From Solicoccozyma terricola (taxonomy: Eukaryota > Basidiomycota > Tremellomycetes > Filobasidiales > Piskurozymaceae), in assembly GCA_001600875.1 (NCBI GenBank), contig BCLD01000015.1, positions 227,862 through 291,861 of the forward strand: 64,000 nucleotides of DNA, given 5' to 3'. Both the position numbers and the translations under genes were made by a program. Under the pieces are notes generated by a model. The model made no database searches. It was not told the DNA's origin and was given only the letters and a program-made list of their open reading frames with translations. How positions within the stretch are numbered: the first letter of the stretch is position 1; each line of letters starts with the position of its first letter. Positions 21,124 through 33,261 of the stretch are shown here, piece by piece.

Positions 21124-24100
21124 ATGCCATCTTCTATTTCTACAGCCCCAACCCCGGCTGAATCATGGGATGATGATTTCATATTCACTCTACCCTCCGC
21201 AGCTTCCTCTTCTCGAACACCGCCGTACAAGAACACTCCATCTCCAGCGAGATCCAAACGATCTAGAGGGTCAATTCCACGATCAGATGGTGACTGGGAT
21301 AGTCCAAGATCAGTAGTGGTCGAAAATGCAGCTCTACCAGTATCTGGAGTCGTCGGGTCGGAAGAGCGAGAGGATATAAGGAAATTCGGGAGGAAAATTT
21401 CATTGAAGAGTCTGAATGAGAGTGCTTGGGATATGGAACCAGAAGACGAGGTGGTCTCTGGAAAAAATGTCCTCTTGGAACATTCAAGGAATAGAATCGA
21501 CGAATTGCATCAACCGTATAGAGAGTTGGCGCCTGCTTTACCTATAAACAGCGAGATCAGCTCACCAAGGAAAGATCATACTAAGACTATTACTAGAACT
21601 CCTACACTTCCATCTCAACCGAGTGAATCGACTCCCAAGGCAAAGGATGAATCTCGACATGCAAGAAAGAAGAGTTTCCCTCTACCGTTCTCTTCTCCTT
21701 CAGTAACACCTCGGTCATCATCCATGGCTCTTGCAACCACCAGGGTGACTAGACCACCACCACCACCACCAAAGTCTCTATATCCTACTAGTTTATCCTC
21801 CGGGAAAACACCGAAACCCGAGGCGTTCCTATCGAGAGTGTCATCTAAATTATCAAAGCGGTTCTCGACATCTGGTATGAACGGGGGTTTCGGATCTGGA
21901 GCGATCAAATCATCCTCTCCTCGAGTTCAACCTCGCCACGGAATATCCGCTTCCGTAGGTGGTGAATCTCTCGCATCTCTTCAGACTCCTCATCATCAGA
22001 TGAAACGAATAACATCTCATATACAACCTCATCATTCATACCCTGAAGAAGATCCGGAATCATCAACGTCACGACAGGTTTCTTTAACATCAGCGACGAC
22101 GAACGATTCTTCTGATGCAATACGTACGCCTAGTCCGTATACAGGTGGGAAAGGGAGTGTCACAGCTTTCGCAGATTCGAGGATCCCATCGAGTACATCG
22201 GAAATTGGAAATGGCATATACAGACTCGCTACCAGTCCTTCTTTGACTAGTATGAAGTTCCATTTGCCGAGTCCGTCGCCTGTGATTTCGTATGCTTCTA
22301 CGGGTGGACCAACGTTTCACTGGGGTCATGAGGTAGAGGCAGAACGGGCGGAGGAAGTACCAAAGATCACAGGACAGGGGTCTACTGCCGGGCGTTATAT
22401 GGCGCAGAAGATGGAACCGAGACCGAGTCAGGATAGTCTGGTAAGATCTTCAATCAGCAGTAGGAGTGATGATACTATGGATCTTGGGACGGCGTTGAAG
22501 ACTTGGACGTTTGGTGTTGGGAACAAATCGAATATGGAGCGCAGCACTGAGATGCCCTCAAAGGAAAGGAGCAGGAAGATTTCGATGCTCTCTACTCATC
22601 GACAAAGTACGGATAGTGTCCGTCGGCCACCTATGGCCGGAGAACAGGACATGTCGGGTTCGAACTCTGCGATCAAGAGGATAACAAGTTTGAGTTGGAA
22701 ACATCGGAGAAAAATATCGGACGGATGGAAGATTGTTAGCGGAGCAAAGCCCAAGGCTACAACTTCGACCTCTGTGGCAAATGAAGTGGACCAAGTAGAC
22801 CCATCCACGCCTCGAGCCAGACGGTCGGTCCAATACCTTCCTTCTGTGGCAGGTACACCTTCACCTCGTCTAACTTTGACCGAGTCTACACGCCTCGGTG
22901 TACCTTTGCCGCTTCGGAGCTCGAGTCACAACGGTACACCTGCATCTACTGATACCCGAGTTGAGGACAATGACAATCAAGGACACAGCCCGCGCAGTTT
23001 CAGGAGAAGCTCGCTAGGGGATCTGAGAATACCCAGTCGGGTCGTCAGTGCACAGAAAGGGATACGTGAGGGCGTCGGCATGATTAAGCAGTTTGCTGCT
23101 GGTGTCAAAGGTAGGTATTGCTGTGTTTACAATTGTGGGGCTGGTATCTGATGAGTGCTTTACCCAGACCTGCAAGCTCTCATGCAACAGAGAATCCTGC
23201 TAGAGCTCGCTCTCACTGGCGAAACTCTTCAGGACGCCTCTATTGCCAACACTTCGCCCGCACACGACTCAATCATGCACCAGTCGCCGGCACGGTCTGA
23301 CTATGTTACTAGGGGTGTGACGGATCAAGTCAAAGCACTCAAGAGCGAATACGGAGATTGGTGGGATATGGCAGAGATGCTAATCACCTTGGCGGACACT
23401 GGCTCTGCGGAGGATCCGGTCGAAGAGCACGACGACATCAAGAAAGGCCGACGCGTGACGGTAGCTGCGCCGTCAACCACTGGAAGCTTGGCGGGTTCCA
23501 GCGAATTCCCTACGGCCGAGGGGGCTAGCCGTGCATGGCGGGCGACAACCGGTCGACAGACGCTATCGCAGAGACAATTGGCTGTCTTGCAAGGCGTGTT
23601 GTCCACTCCCAGCAGTCCCGGGGAGGCTAGCCTGGCTAGATCTACCGTACAGCCGATCGCGCGTAATCAACGTCGTAACATCACGGTCAACTCCAGAGGG
23701 CAAGCTCCTCCGCCACCCCCACCCGTGTCTTCAGCGCCTCGATCGCGTCCGCTTGAATCGTCTCGTCGCTCTAGCAGATCTGGCCTCTTTGGGTTCAAGG
23801 ACATTCTTCGAGGCGGGCCCTCTAGTGACAATCTAGCGTCACCGGCAACACCGACCGCATTTAATCAAACCAAATCTCCTCGGCGGCCTTCGCTAGCCAA
23901 CATTTTTCGTCGGTCATCATCCAATTTCGACTCGCCTGCCATCCAGGAGCGGCCCAGCCCACCGCAAATTCGTCGTACGCCGGACGGGTCGCCCGGCGGG
24001 GCAAGCGTCACTTCGACATTATCCGATTGGGATCGATTAGACAGTCCGATCAACGCCTCGACCAAGTTGCGGACGCCATCTCCTGAACCACATACCTTTC

Positions 24101-24366
24101 CGCGGAGGCCGACTCAGATGAGCGGGATCGCCGGCAAAAGCGCTAATTTGTCTGATATGACGGTGCGCACAGGATCACCACATCTGCAGATCCCAGCGCC
24201 AACATCAACGGAGATTGCTGAAGATTCAAAAGGTATTCCCAGCCCTGCGTTCATTCTGACGCCAGACAACCTGCCTGGTCTAGTCAAATATCTCAGCGAA
24301 GTGACAATGCATTGTAAGGAGAACGTGGCTGGACTGGAGCACCTGAAGGCCAGGGTCAGGCGATAA
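21124..24366 (+). CDS. large disordered protein, possibly Byr4/Bfa1-like
   Basis: Two exons, 21124-23110 and 23168-24366, joined by a 57-nt GT-AG intron, give 1061 residues. The protein is mostly Ser/Pro/Thr/Arg-rich and looks disordered, with many SP/TP sites and poly-Pro (PPPPPP near residue 215, PPPPPP near residue 850) that could be SH3 or profilin ligands. The N-terminus has the short motif ESWDDDFIF, which recalls the WDDDF box of the mitotic-exit GAP subunits Byr4/Bfa1. I have no other support for that homology. The most ordered part lies around the exon junction (DLQALMQQRILLELALTGE; VKALKSEYGDWWDMAEMLIT) and at the C-terminus (PDNLPGLVKYLSEVTMHCKE), predicted helical. The gene converges with acyl-CoA oxidase, with only about 98 bp between stops. 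Function is unassigned. Confidence 0.75.
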
Positions 24367-24464
24367 AAACCTGTTTTGTAATCTTCAAATGCCATATAAT
24401 CCGCTTAGCGATACAACAGGGAGCGCAAACTATTACCGGTCAGTATTTGTGGAAGCCGATGACA

Positions 24465-27400
24465 TCATTGCTTCGCCTCCTTGCGCTCTGTTTCCAACTC
24501 TGCCAGTTCATCTTCCAATCCCATAGCCTCATTGACATCTTCTTCATCTAGCGGCTGGCGTTCAAGTAAGGGTTTGATGAGACGGTTGAAGTAGGGGTGT
24601 TCCTTGACTGGCGGATTGGCAGCGCGGACCTGTTGTACGGCAGTAGTAAGCGTCTGATGGTTAGGTCGGCGGACTGGCCACTTACCAGATTGAAGTAGTT
24701 CTCGTAAACGTCTCCGTCATATCTGCCCAGAGGACTGTTGACGATGTGATCGCTAAGCGCGAAGGCATCTATGACCGGGACTGTTGACGACGAGCGAAGT
24801 GAGATGACCGAAGGATGCTTGCCATGATTGCCCGTTACTCACTCGCTACTTTACGAAGCTTCAGGCAGAGCCCATCAACCTCGGCCTGTACGCTGTCCAT
24901 CTGCTGTGCATCAAAGTAGCCGTCTATGTTTCAAGTATGTCAACAAGCTGCCCTCTTCGACTAGAAGAATCTCGCTCACATTTCAGGAAATAGACGCCCT
25001 GCTCCTCTATCTGCCAGAGCCCGTATAGCCTACAAATGACAACGAACACTTCCTTTTCAGGGCCGGACGGCATGTTGTCACATGCTTGCTTGAACATGCG
25101 GAAGATCTGGAGATGCTTGGAATGAGCCTGCTGGTCCAGCAATTCGCCGGCTGGCTCGTATCACCCACATAGCCGATCGTGTGCATCTTCGCCGCGATAA
25201 AGCGCGATTGAGAGCACATCTCCATAGCCTGGTCTTTATTCTTGCCATCCTTGAGCAATGCAGCATAGTCCTCTGCAGCCTTCTTGACCACATTGGCTCC
25301 GACGCAAGCCCATCCTTGGTCAATGTCTTTGAGATCGAGCGAGCCGCCTGCAGACATGGCAGACAAGTTTTCGGGAGAGGACAGGTAGGCAACTCCTGGA
25401 GCGAGTTTCTTCCCACGGATTGCGTCGTTCCAGCTTGAGACGAGAGACCTTCCTGACTGTAATGATAGAATAGTGTTGTCACCTTCCCATGTACACTGCA
25501 CTGCGAAGTCGGCGAACATTTGAGGAAGGTTGGAGTAGCTGAATACGAGAAAATCAGTAAGACGGACATGCCAATCGTACATCGATTATGAGGCTCACGC
25601 AGAATATCCATGACCGCCGCACGCCTGTCGGCACTTGTCAATGGTCTCGAGACAAGCCCAGGTGCAAAATGACTGAAGGATTATCACTGTTAGCGCAAGT
25701 TTAGTTCCATGTCAGCGGAAACAAACGTACCTTGAGTCCTGCAGATGTGGCATGAGTCTCCTTTAATTTTTCTAAAGTTTCGTTCATGTTCGGCTGTAGA
25801 ATGGCAGAGCAAATCAGATGGACTGAAACCTAACAGGCAAGCGGTGTCGACTTACATCAGAGGGCTCCAACGTCTCCAAAGCTTCGGTCAGGTCCTCATA
25901 CATCTTCAGCAAGATCTGACTGGTGAAGCCGATAGCGATGGCTTGCGCCATAAGAGGCTGGAGAGGGAGGCGGATGGAGTTTAGACTTGGCCTAGCACGC
26001 CACTTTGCCTGGACTCACAAGAAGACGGCGTTGATGAATAGGATAGTCAAGAAGCTGCGTTTCAAGCTGATTCTTCCCACTGCTGAATTGTCGACGAACA
26101 GCGCCGTAACGTACGGCAATGGTGATGGCCTGCAAGAGACGTATTCAGTGAGTTGCCTGTAGTGACGAGAGAAAGGATGAGCACCTACCTTCTTCGCGGT
26201 ATTCGACGAGTCCGCCACCATAGCTATCCTTCCAGAAAGCAAGGCGCCGTACGTCAATTGCGCGAGAGGCTGTGAGGGAGGGTGGTGCGTAAGCGACACG
26301 GTATGAGAATGGGGAGCGCATTCACTTACAGGATCAGTGACGACGCCCTCGCGAGAAACTTGAGTATGCTTCATCAACATCTGATATATAAATAGTGGGA
26401 TCAGTCATCACCATCAATAGAGTGTTATGACGAGAGCGTACATTGGCTCTTGGGACTCGAACGTATGTGAACTTCGAGTTCAATGTAACATTCAGCTTCT
26501 TATCGTGCATCGTTCGTGCACATCAATCGACAAACCTGAATGTAACCATTATCAATACCATCCCGTCCCATCTTCTTGCCAATATCACCGATCATGATAC
26601 CAGGAAGCAATCGGAAGGTCCTTCATACCGAGAAGATCGTCAGCCTCGAGAATGAGAGTCGTGAATACCAGAGATCGGACCCACTTTGTTTCCCTTAGCT
26701 GAACTATAAACGTCTTCACGCCATGTCTCTTTCCTTTAATAATCAACTGCGCGAACACCGCACAGTGGGTGGCCGTGGACGCAGCACCTAATGTCCCTCA
26801 ATTAGCCCATATGCTTCTGCTCCCTTGGGGAGAAGTAGTATCTCACCTCCAATCCACCACTTTGTAGCTCCAACATGTGGCGTATGAATCACAAATTCAT
26901 CGGTCTTTTCATCAAAGGTCGCCGTTGTTTCGAGACCAGCGACATTTGAACCATGAGCTAGCTCCGTCATTCCAAAGCTAGAGATAACGGAGGGATCAAG
27001 GGGTTTAAGCAGTGAGATCTAATGATATTCGAACAGCGTGATCTTACCATCCAATGACACCATTCAATCCCATCACTCCCTTCTCAATCCAATAATCTGC
27101 CATTTCCAGAATACCAAACATCAGCAATTCGGCCTTCCACCAAAATACATCCACATCTTTCCCACTCACTGAACTGCCCAGGAGTAGCTCCAGTCCTAAT
27201 TGCTCCCAAAAACAATCCATACGCCACACCAAATCTAGTCCAGAACCCTGGATCCGCGATAGATATCAACTAAAACGCAACCCAAGCATCACCATCAGCT
27301 TCAATCGCTTTCAATGTGAATCGAAAGAGATACGCCTCACCTGCATTCGTAGATTGAAAACATCCAAAGGCTCAGAAGTTACATGATGAACCATCACGTT

Positions 27401-27943
27401 AAATTTCTCCATTGTTCGCTCCCTGAGTTGGTCTTTGGAGAGATCGTGAATATCTGATAGTCTGAAAGCGGGGTCTCGAGAGATCTAAAGACCGATATCA
27501 TCGATATATGAATCGTTTGGCAGTCAGTAGTGGATGTATGGTCGAGGGAAAAAATAACGAACCTCGGCCATGAATCTCTCTTTCAGGACAAGAGCTCGTT
27601 CGGAGCCATGCATCAGGATACTGAGCTGCAAGTCGAGGTGAAACAAGATGATCGTATCAGAAATATGTTTCCAGCCCATGGAAATATGTTCTGATTTGTG
27701 TATAACTCACCTTCCGTACGTTGAATGGCGGATTTGCTCGTTCCTGTGCATAGAGAAGAGAAGATATATAAGTATCTAGGCATATTCCGATAACGCCTAG
27801 GATGGACGTCAACTTACTTTCGCCATCGTCTCGACCTAGAAAGGGAGGATGGAGAGACGATCCTATCAGCACATGGAGCTCGAACATCTCGCAAGATGGA
27901 AAGAAACCTCACCGTAGTCGGCTTGGGCGGTTGGAACGACATA
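24465..27943 (-). CDS. POX1: peroxisomal acyl-CoA oxidase
   Basis: FAD flavoprotein catalysing the first, H2O2-producing step of peroxisomal beta-oxidation. Many short exons start at [16 protein letters not shown]. The acyl-CoA oxidase order is clear: [89 protein letters not shown] and GATKWWIGG (flavin/substrate region). The C-terminal domain has [20 protein letters not shown] (the TWEGDN motif), an AAEDY / [18 protein letters not shown] stretch, and a final helix [17 protein letters not shown]. The protein ends KEAKQ, with TGA at 24465-24467, and so lacks a -SKL-type PTS1. Internal or complex-borne targeting, as known for some yeast acyl-CoA oxidases, is likely. Confidence 0.92.
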
Positions 27944-28391
27944 TCGAATACCCGGGAACTGCGTGGATTGCTCGGATGGTGGTCGATATGTGGGTGAATC
28001 CAGCTGGTCTGACGATGACTGTGAGTGAAATGACCGTGTTCTACGATAGGTTTATACGATAGGTTTATACGATAGGTGTATACGATGCGTGGATGATTTG
28101 CTGGCAGTTGATGATGAGTACCGACGATGCTGTGATATGCAAGGCTGACTGACGCTTGGCCCGGAAGTCGGGTATGTCACTGCAACAACAAAGGGCGGGA
28201 TGCTTTCACGTGCAACGAGGAGGGGGAGAGGGAAGAATCCCGCCACCGCCACCCATGTTTCATACCCGCCTCCAATCCTTTCACAGACCGTATCCATGCT
28301 CATCCCTTGGCACGCACCTGTCAGTAGTCCAAAAAAGAACGAACAAGTACCGTGACATCCACCATAACATTTGATATCTGTTTTCCTTGGC
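27944..28391. promoter_or_regulatory. divergent promoter of acyl-CoA oxidase and the 28392 gene
   Basis: 448-bp intergenic region containing the 13-bp tandem repeat and a CACGTG core at about 28207-28212. No other gene was seen. Confidence 0.4.
28042..28089 (+). repeat. 13-bp tandem repeat (TACGATAGGTTTA)
   Basis: Three full units (28042-28054, 28055-28067, 28068-28080, the last with one change) and a partial fourth. It lies about 100 bp upstream of the acyl-CoA oxidase start, in the promoter shared with the next gene. Confidence 0.9.
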
Positions 28392-30160
28392 ATGTCCAAT
28401 TCTGACCCACGTACACCTCGCGAACCGGCAAAGAAAGCCAACCGCCTACTGGGATCACTCTTTCGCAGTTCCAAAAAGACCAGGGGTGAGGTTTCCAGTG
28501 AAGGAAAAGAGGATGAAAAGAATGAGATTACACCGAAACCAACATTGGTCAGATTCCCAGCTCCGTCTGCTAACAAGGACGACGTGGGCGAAGGCCAGTA
28601 TGGAGAGTTGCCTGAATTCCCTTCTGTGCCGGCGTCGATAATTGGTAGTGGAGGCCGTTCGGTGAAGGAGGACCACAGACCTCCAACAAGAGTGAAACCG
28701 AAGAAATCGAGCAAATCTCGCGAGGGAATTGAGGAGACAGAGGTTATGCTACACAAATCAACTGACGCGAAGTCTAAACAGGCGGCAAGAGAGAAAGTGA
28801 GGGAGAAAGTCAAATATTCATTGAATGATAAGCCCGAGAGGGATGGCGAGTTCTCCTATGCATACGACACAGCATTGAAGATGACTGAATCTTCCTCCAG
28901 TGAGTCTTCAACCTTGTGAGGGTATGCTCTGCAGTTCTTTCTCAACAAAAAGTTAAATACACAGAACTCGCCACTCGCTTGCAACGGAAACTTGGTCCGC
29001 AACACGCCGAGGCCAAAACAGTCAACCATCTTTCCAGCATGTTATCTGAACAACTGAAGTGGCTCGAGACAAATCAAGTGCTCCTCCAAGGACTGCCATT
29101 AGATTCTCTTGGTGAACACAAAACACGCATTGAGACAATTGCTTACTAGCTAATAATATTTCGCCACCCGCAGAAACCTTGTCCAGGCTGTATAACCGGG
29201 TACGGCAGACGGTCTCCGATGATCAATACATGGCCAAGGAATGGACTGATCGTCAGCAGAAGAACATTGCTGGGCTGGAGAAAATTCTTGAGGGAGGTGA
29301 GTAGGATTCCGTTGCAATGAAGGGCAAACGCAGTGGTTGACTCTTTTTCTCTATGCCTCAGGTCCTCGCTACCTATTTGCTTTGGCTCTGTTCGAAGCCC
29401 TGGCGTTTCAAGTAGAGCTTGTGAATGCTAATGCGTCAGCAAGCATTGACGAGATCACGAAAATGTTAAAGGCGGCTCGGGAGGATGCAAATGGGTAAGT
29501 CTGATAATACTACGTCACTGCAAACCCCTCTGACAGACATCGAGTTGCAGCCTCAACGCGTATATCAAGGAAAGTGGACAGGTACTCGGGCGGATTGATA
29601 CCAAGACAATCGTTGACAAGAAAGGCAAGACCGCGTGGAAAGGCTGCATGACATTATTGAAGCAGCTGCAATCCACAGTCCAGCAATTCTTCGCCGATGA
29701 CCCAGTTGCAGCTGAGAAGTCTGTTTCTGATCCTGCAGGACCAAAGTCAATACTGAAGGAACAGAAGGGTAAAACCAGTGCAGGCCAAAGAACGGCCGAG
29801 GCTCCTAGGCCACCCTCCAGAGCTGCCAGCGTTGTCAGTTCCACCGGTACCGCAGTCACTGCCAAGACCTCACAGGAGGAAGAAGAAGATGATGGTACAG
29901 ATGAAACATCACTATTCAACTACAACGGGCAGATCGTAACCCGTTCCGCAATGGAGCTGCTGGAAGAAGAAGAAGCCATGGTCAAGAGAGGTATCTACGA
30001 GCGAGAAGGAGTACTCATGACGGCAAGCGCGTTGAGCTTGCTTCAAGCGCAAGAGGCAATGGAAAGAGGCGATTCTGCAGGCCACGGCGAATGGGGACGT
30101 AGGTTACCTGGTATGAAGGCAGACGACGATCAGGATATTGTCTTGCTGGACATTGGATAG
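28392..30160 (+). CDS. hypothetical helical protein with acidic C-terminus
   Basis: Six exons can be followed in frame from MSNSDPRTPREPAKKANRLL at 28392. Exon 1 ends at 28899; KYTELATRLQRKLGPQH follows near 28953; ETLSRLYNRVRQTVSDDQYM near 29174; GPRYLFALALFEALAFQVEL near 29361; and LNAYIKESGQVLGRID near 29551. The last exon runs to TAG at 30158-30160. The N-terminus is basic and disordered. The middle is strongly helical, with amphipathic and possible coiled-coil segments. The C-terminal part is acidic (EEEEDDGTDETSLFNYNG) followed by helices rich in Glu, Leu and Ala (SAMELLEEEEAMVKRG; ALSLLQAQEAMERGD). No family was recognised. Its 3' end may be alternatively spliced into the exons at 30190-30611. 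Confidence 0.6.
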
Positions 30161-30189
30161 GAGCTGACTGTTGATATCCATTTGCATGT

Positions 30190-30611
30190 ATGTTGTCGGT
30201 GGTAGCTGATACGTGGGATGGCATAAGGTGCGGGTCTGACTTTCAGATCTCCCGTTGTGTCAACGCTGAGCCATTCCTTCTTAGGGGACAATACATACCC
30301 AAATGGGCTCTCAAGCTCTCCAATGCCGATCAATGGCCCCTTGTTGATGAAGATGGCAAGCGACTGCGGGTAAGCGAAGCCACGGTCAGGTTGGCATCTG
30401 TCTATACTGATGATAGCCCTTGACAGGATGAAAATGGCAAACTTCTTGAAGATTGGTTCGATGTCAATCTGGGTGAGTCACTGTCACCTACCCTGTCCCA
30501 ACCATTTTTTGATTCAATCTGCTGAATACCTCTGAACGCCGTCTAGATGCTGTGGAGGCTAGAAATTTCCTGTTGTTTGGTGTAGAGGGTGTTGTAGATC
30601 ACCCATATTAG
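30190..30611 (+). CDS. short spliced coding region, separate gene or 3' exons of the preceding gene
   Basis: Three exons join cleanly with GT-AG introns. The first reads ISRCVNAEPFLLRGQYIPKW ... DEDGKRLR, the second DENGKLLEDWFDVNL, and the last DAVEARNFLLFGVEGVVDHPY, ending TAG at 30609-30611. An in-frame ATG at 30190 would give about 110 residues. Alternatively, a donor inside the previous gene at about 30100 (CGTAG|GTTACC) could splice to an acceptor at about 30227 in the correct phase, replacing that gene's last 20 residues. No family was recognised. Charged and aromatic residues and conserved-looking exon phases suggest a real protein. Confidence 0.4.
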
Positions 30612-30989
30612 CTCGAATGCGAATTGTACGTGGCAACAAGGGAGTGACGATGCTTATGTTAGCGAGTGGGTGGTGTCATCACCGGAGGGAAATAGTCCGT
30701 AATGCATGCATTCCTCAGCAATATTGCTCTCAGTCGACCTTCCAATCGGTGAGAGATTTCGCATATCTACGATTCAAGGCACCGGTCATCCCGCAAGAGG
30801 GTGTCCCCGTGCGTATGTAAAAACGAATGTTTCTGGACATCTCTTTGGAGCACTTGGCAACGATAGTGACGGCAAGCGAACCGATGTAACTGGATTGCCT
30901 ACCTTCCGGGATATCGGGATTGGAGACACAGCTACATTAGACCACGTTGGACAAGGCCCGTTGACACGACTCTCCCCAGATCCTCTGCG

Positions 30990-32192
30990 TCACTCGTCGT
31001 TTAAACTCTCGCTTCTCTCGCTTCTTGTTGCACCCATATCTTCTCCGCCGTTCTCCATTCCAAACTTCTCCCATTCTTCCGCCTGCTGCTCCAATTGGGT
31101 GACCGTCGAACTGGCATTCATTCTACTGCTAGAATACGAATGGTTATCGAGTTGTGAAAGTCCCCTGTTAGAGGGTGTAGCGGTGCAAGTAGATGAGGAC
31201 GGTTTGGAAGAGTGTCTTTTCTGCTCAGGTGGTAGAACCGGTAGACCAGCGAGATTGGAAAAAGAGAGAATGGCTGAGATGTCGTAGGGGAAGATGGGAA
31301 CTGTGCGGTGAAGCAGATCCATAAGTATAGATGGATATCTGAATCACCGAATTTGCTCACCACTTGTCTTTATCCCCGATGGTTTGCTCTCACTTCGATT
31401 CGAACCCTTCTTCCTCGCTCCTGGTCTATTACTTTCCATGTTCTCCGAGTCTGACTCTTGAACTCTGACATCCGGAATCACCATCACCGCTTCTTTGTCG
31501 TTCCCCTCTTGCCCACTACGGTTAACCTTCCTCTTCCTCTCCCCAGTCCCTAAAAAGAAATCATCTTTATCGAGCGCACCTTTCGCGATTTGATTGATCG
31601 GTTGAGGACGAGTTGAGAAGAATGTGGAACGAGAGTAGGGATTGGGGTGGGAAGTGGATTTGCGACGCTTGGACTGGTAGCTACAGGAGAATAGGGTGAG
31701 TTATTGATGCACGGAGAAAGCAATGGGTCGACTAACAGGATGCTACCGACGTCGTTGGCTCCTCCTGCCATTGTTGATATCGTCGTGCCTCGTCGAGTGG
31801 AATAGGACGAGAGACGGTGTTGTGAATGCGGGGCCCACACGGAGAAAGGATTTACGCGTGCCGTTCGGAATGTCGGTCGAAGCAATACGCTGACGTATTC
31901 CCCACCTATAGAAGCGTCGTTCAGCCGCGGCCAGCATCTTCCTTCTCCTTTCTTCGAACAAATTCAAAGCGTGAGTAGATGACCCCAAGACCACCACCTC
32001 CCATCCGATAGCTGACCATCGCACTCTATTTAATCTCCCAGGGACACTAAAGTTCGAGTCTCGATTTACTTTCGATAGTGAGGCTCGCGTTCCCGTCCTC
32101 GAGAGTGAAGGTTTCATTGTCTCGGAAAAACGAGGCAGTGGATTTCGTCCTTGTCGGTCTATATGATCGAAAGTGGCTTTCCCAATTTCCAT
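30990..32192 (-). CDS. hypothetical basic protein
   Basis: At least three minus-strand exons join in frame. An N-terminal exon runs down to about 31754 (including RRRKMLAAAERRFYRWGIRQ and ending NNGRRSQRRR). Next is an exon of about 31680-31377 (YQSKRRKSTSHPNPYSRSTF ... GALDKDDFFLGTGERKRKVN). The last exon ends at 30990 (AILSFSNLAGLPVLPPEQKR ... TQLEQQAEEWEKFGMENGGE). Its composition is rich in Arg, Lys and Ser with an acidic C-terminus, which would fit a nuclear protein. No family was recognised, and the 5' end (start at 32192, or an inner Met such as MKPSLSRTGTRASLSK) is uncertain. Confidence 0.45.
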
Positions 32193-33261
32193 TCCTTTCT
32201 TTCACCTGGTCTACACGGACCACCGCTCATCTTAATCGTCGAATCGACTCTCCTTTCCTAGATCTATGTTTTCTCTTTCCTATGGTCTCGTTGAATCGCA
32301 AGGTTCAGCTGAGTTCGCCGTCTCCCTGATTGAGGAACGGTTGGATATAGCCTATGATGGAAGGGGAGAATGTGTTGTGGTCGAACTCGCAAGAGGGAGA
32401 TTGGAGGGGTTTGAGATTTGAATGGTGGATGGGTGGTGGTTTTGATCGTCTGGTGGAAGAGGTTTGGAAGAGGAGGGTTGGCAAGGACCGACATTTCCTA
32501 TTTTCATGGCAGATTGTGTCGCTGGTTGAATCGGGGGGTTGCCGACTGGGATGATGGGGATATTATCTTGTTAGGAAGTGATTCCTTGTTGTCATGTAAT
32601 GCTACTTGAATTGCATTATTTTGCACTCCAAATTCCATTGATTACAATCTTAACATAAACAGTCCCACCTGTCCCATGAAACGTGAATGGCGACACCATC
32701 CCTCCATCTACCAGCGACCTGCCCTTGCCATAAGTAGTATACTTTGAAAATAAGGCAATTTCACGTGACATCACCTGACCATCCCTTCGGGCTTCCCCCA
32801 CGTGGTCCAAGACCGAGAAATGACGTCGCCGGTCCTATTTATTACTGAATGGCAAGTCCGCCGGTTGATGCTGAATGCAGCCATCGTCTCCATCCGCCTC
32901 CATGCCGATGCTGCAGTCATTTCAAGCCGACCGGCATCATCGTTATCTTAAATGACAGGGAGGGGGGTGAATACCAGAACCCAGAATAGATGCGACGGGG
33001 TGATGTGAACGGTATTGTGGTGCTCCCCTGGCCCTACCCCGACCTTGTCTTGGCTTGTCCCGGATCTAGCTCCTTCGTAATCGTAGCGTGGCAAAGTCGT
33101 ATATATGGTGCTCCCTCCCTTTCTCTTGTGGGATTCTATACCGTTGCCTGAAAGCCCCGCGGTCTAGCAGAGCAGTTACTGAAGGCATCCGTACAGGCCT
33201 TCCGTCTGCTTCAGACCGAGGCTCAACATTATAGCAATCTAGTTTCTAATTTTGAGCAAAG
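32193..33261. promoter_or_regulatory. PMA1 upstream region
   Basis: About 1.07 kb with no credible gene. TCACGTGA lies at 32761-32768, a second CACGTG at 32799-32804, TGACGTCG near 32820, and a TATATA-like element at about 33100-33105, some 157 bp before the PMA1 ATG. This is the richest set of core elements in the window and fits a highly expressed gene. Confidence 0.5.

Noticed and set aside
30617..31287. Plus-strand frames opposite the hypothetical basic protein
   Set aside because: The minus strand has in-frame splice joins and coherent composition; the plus-strand frames are its shadow.
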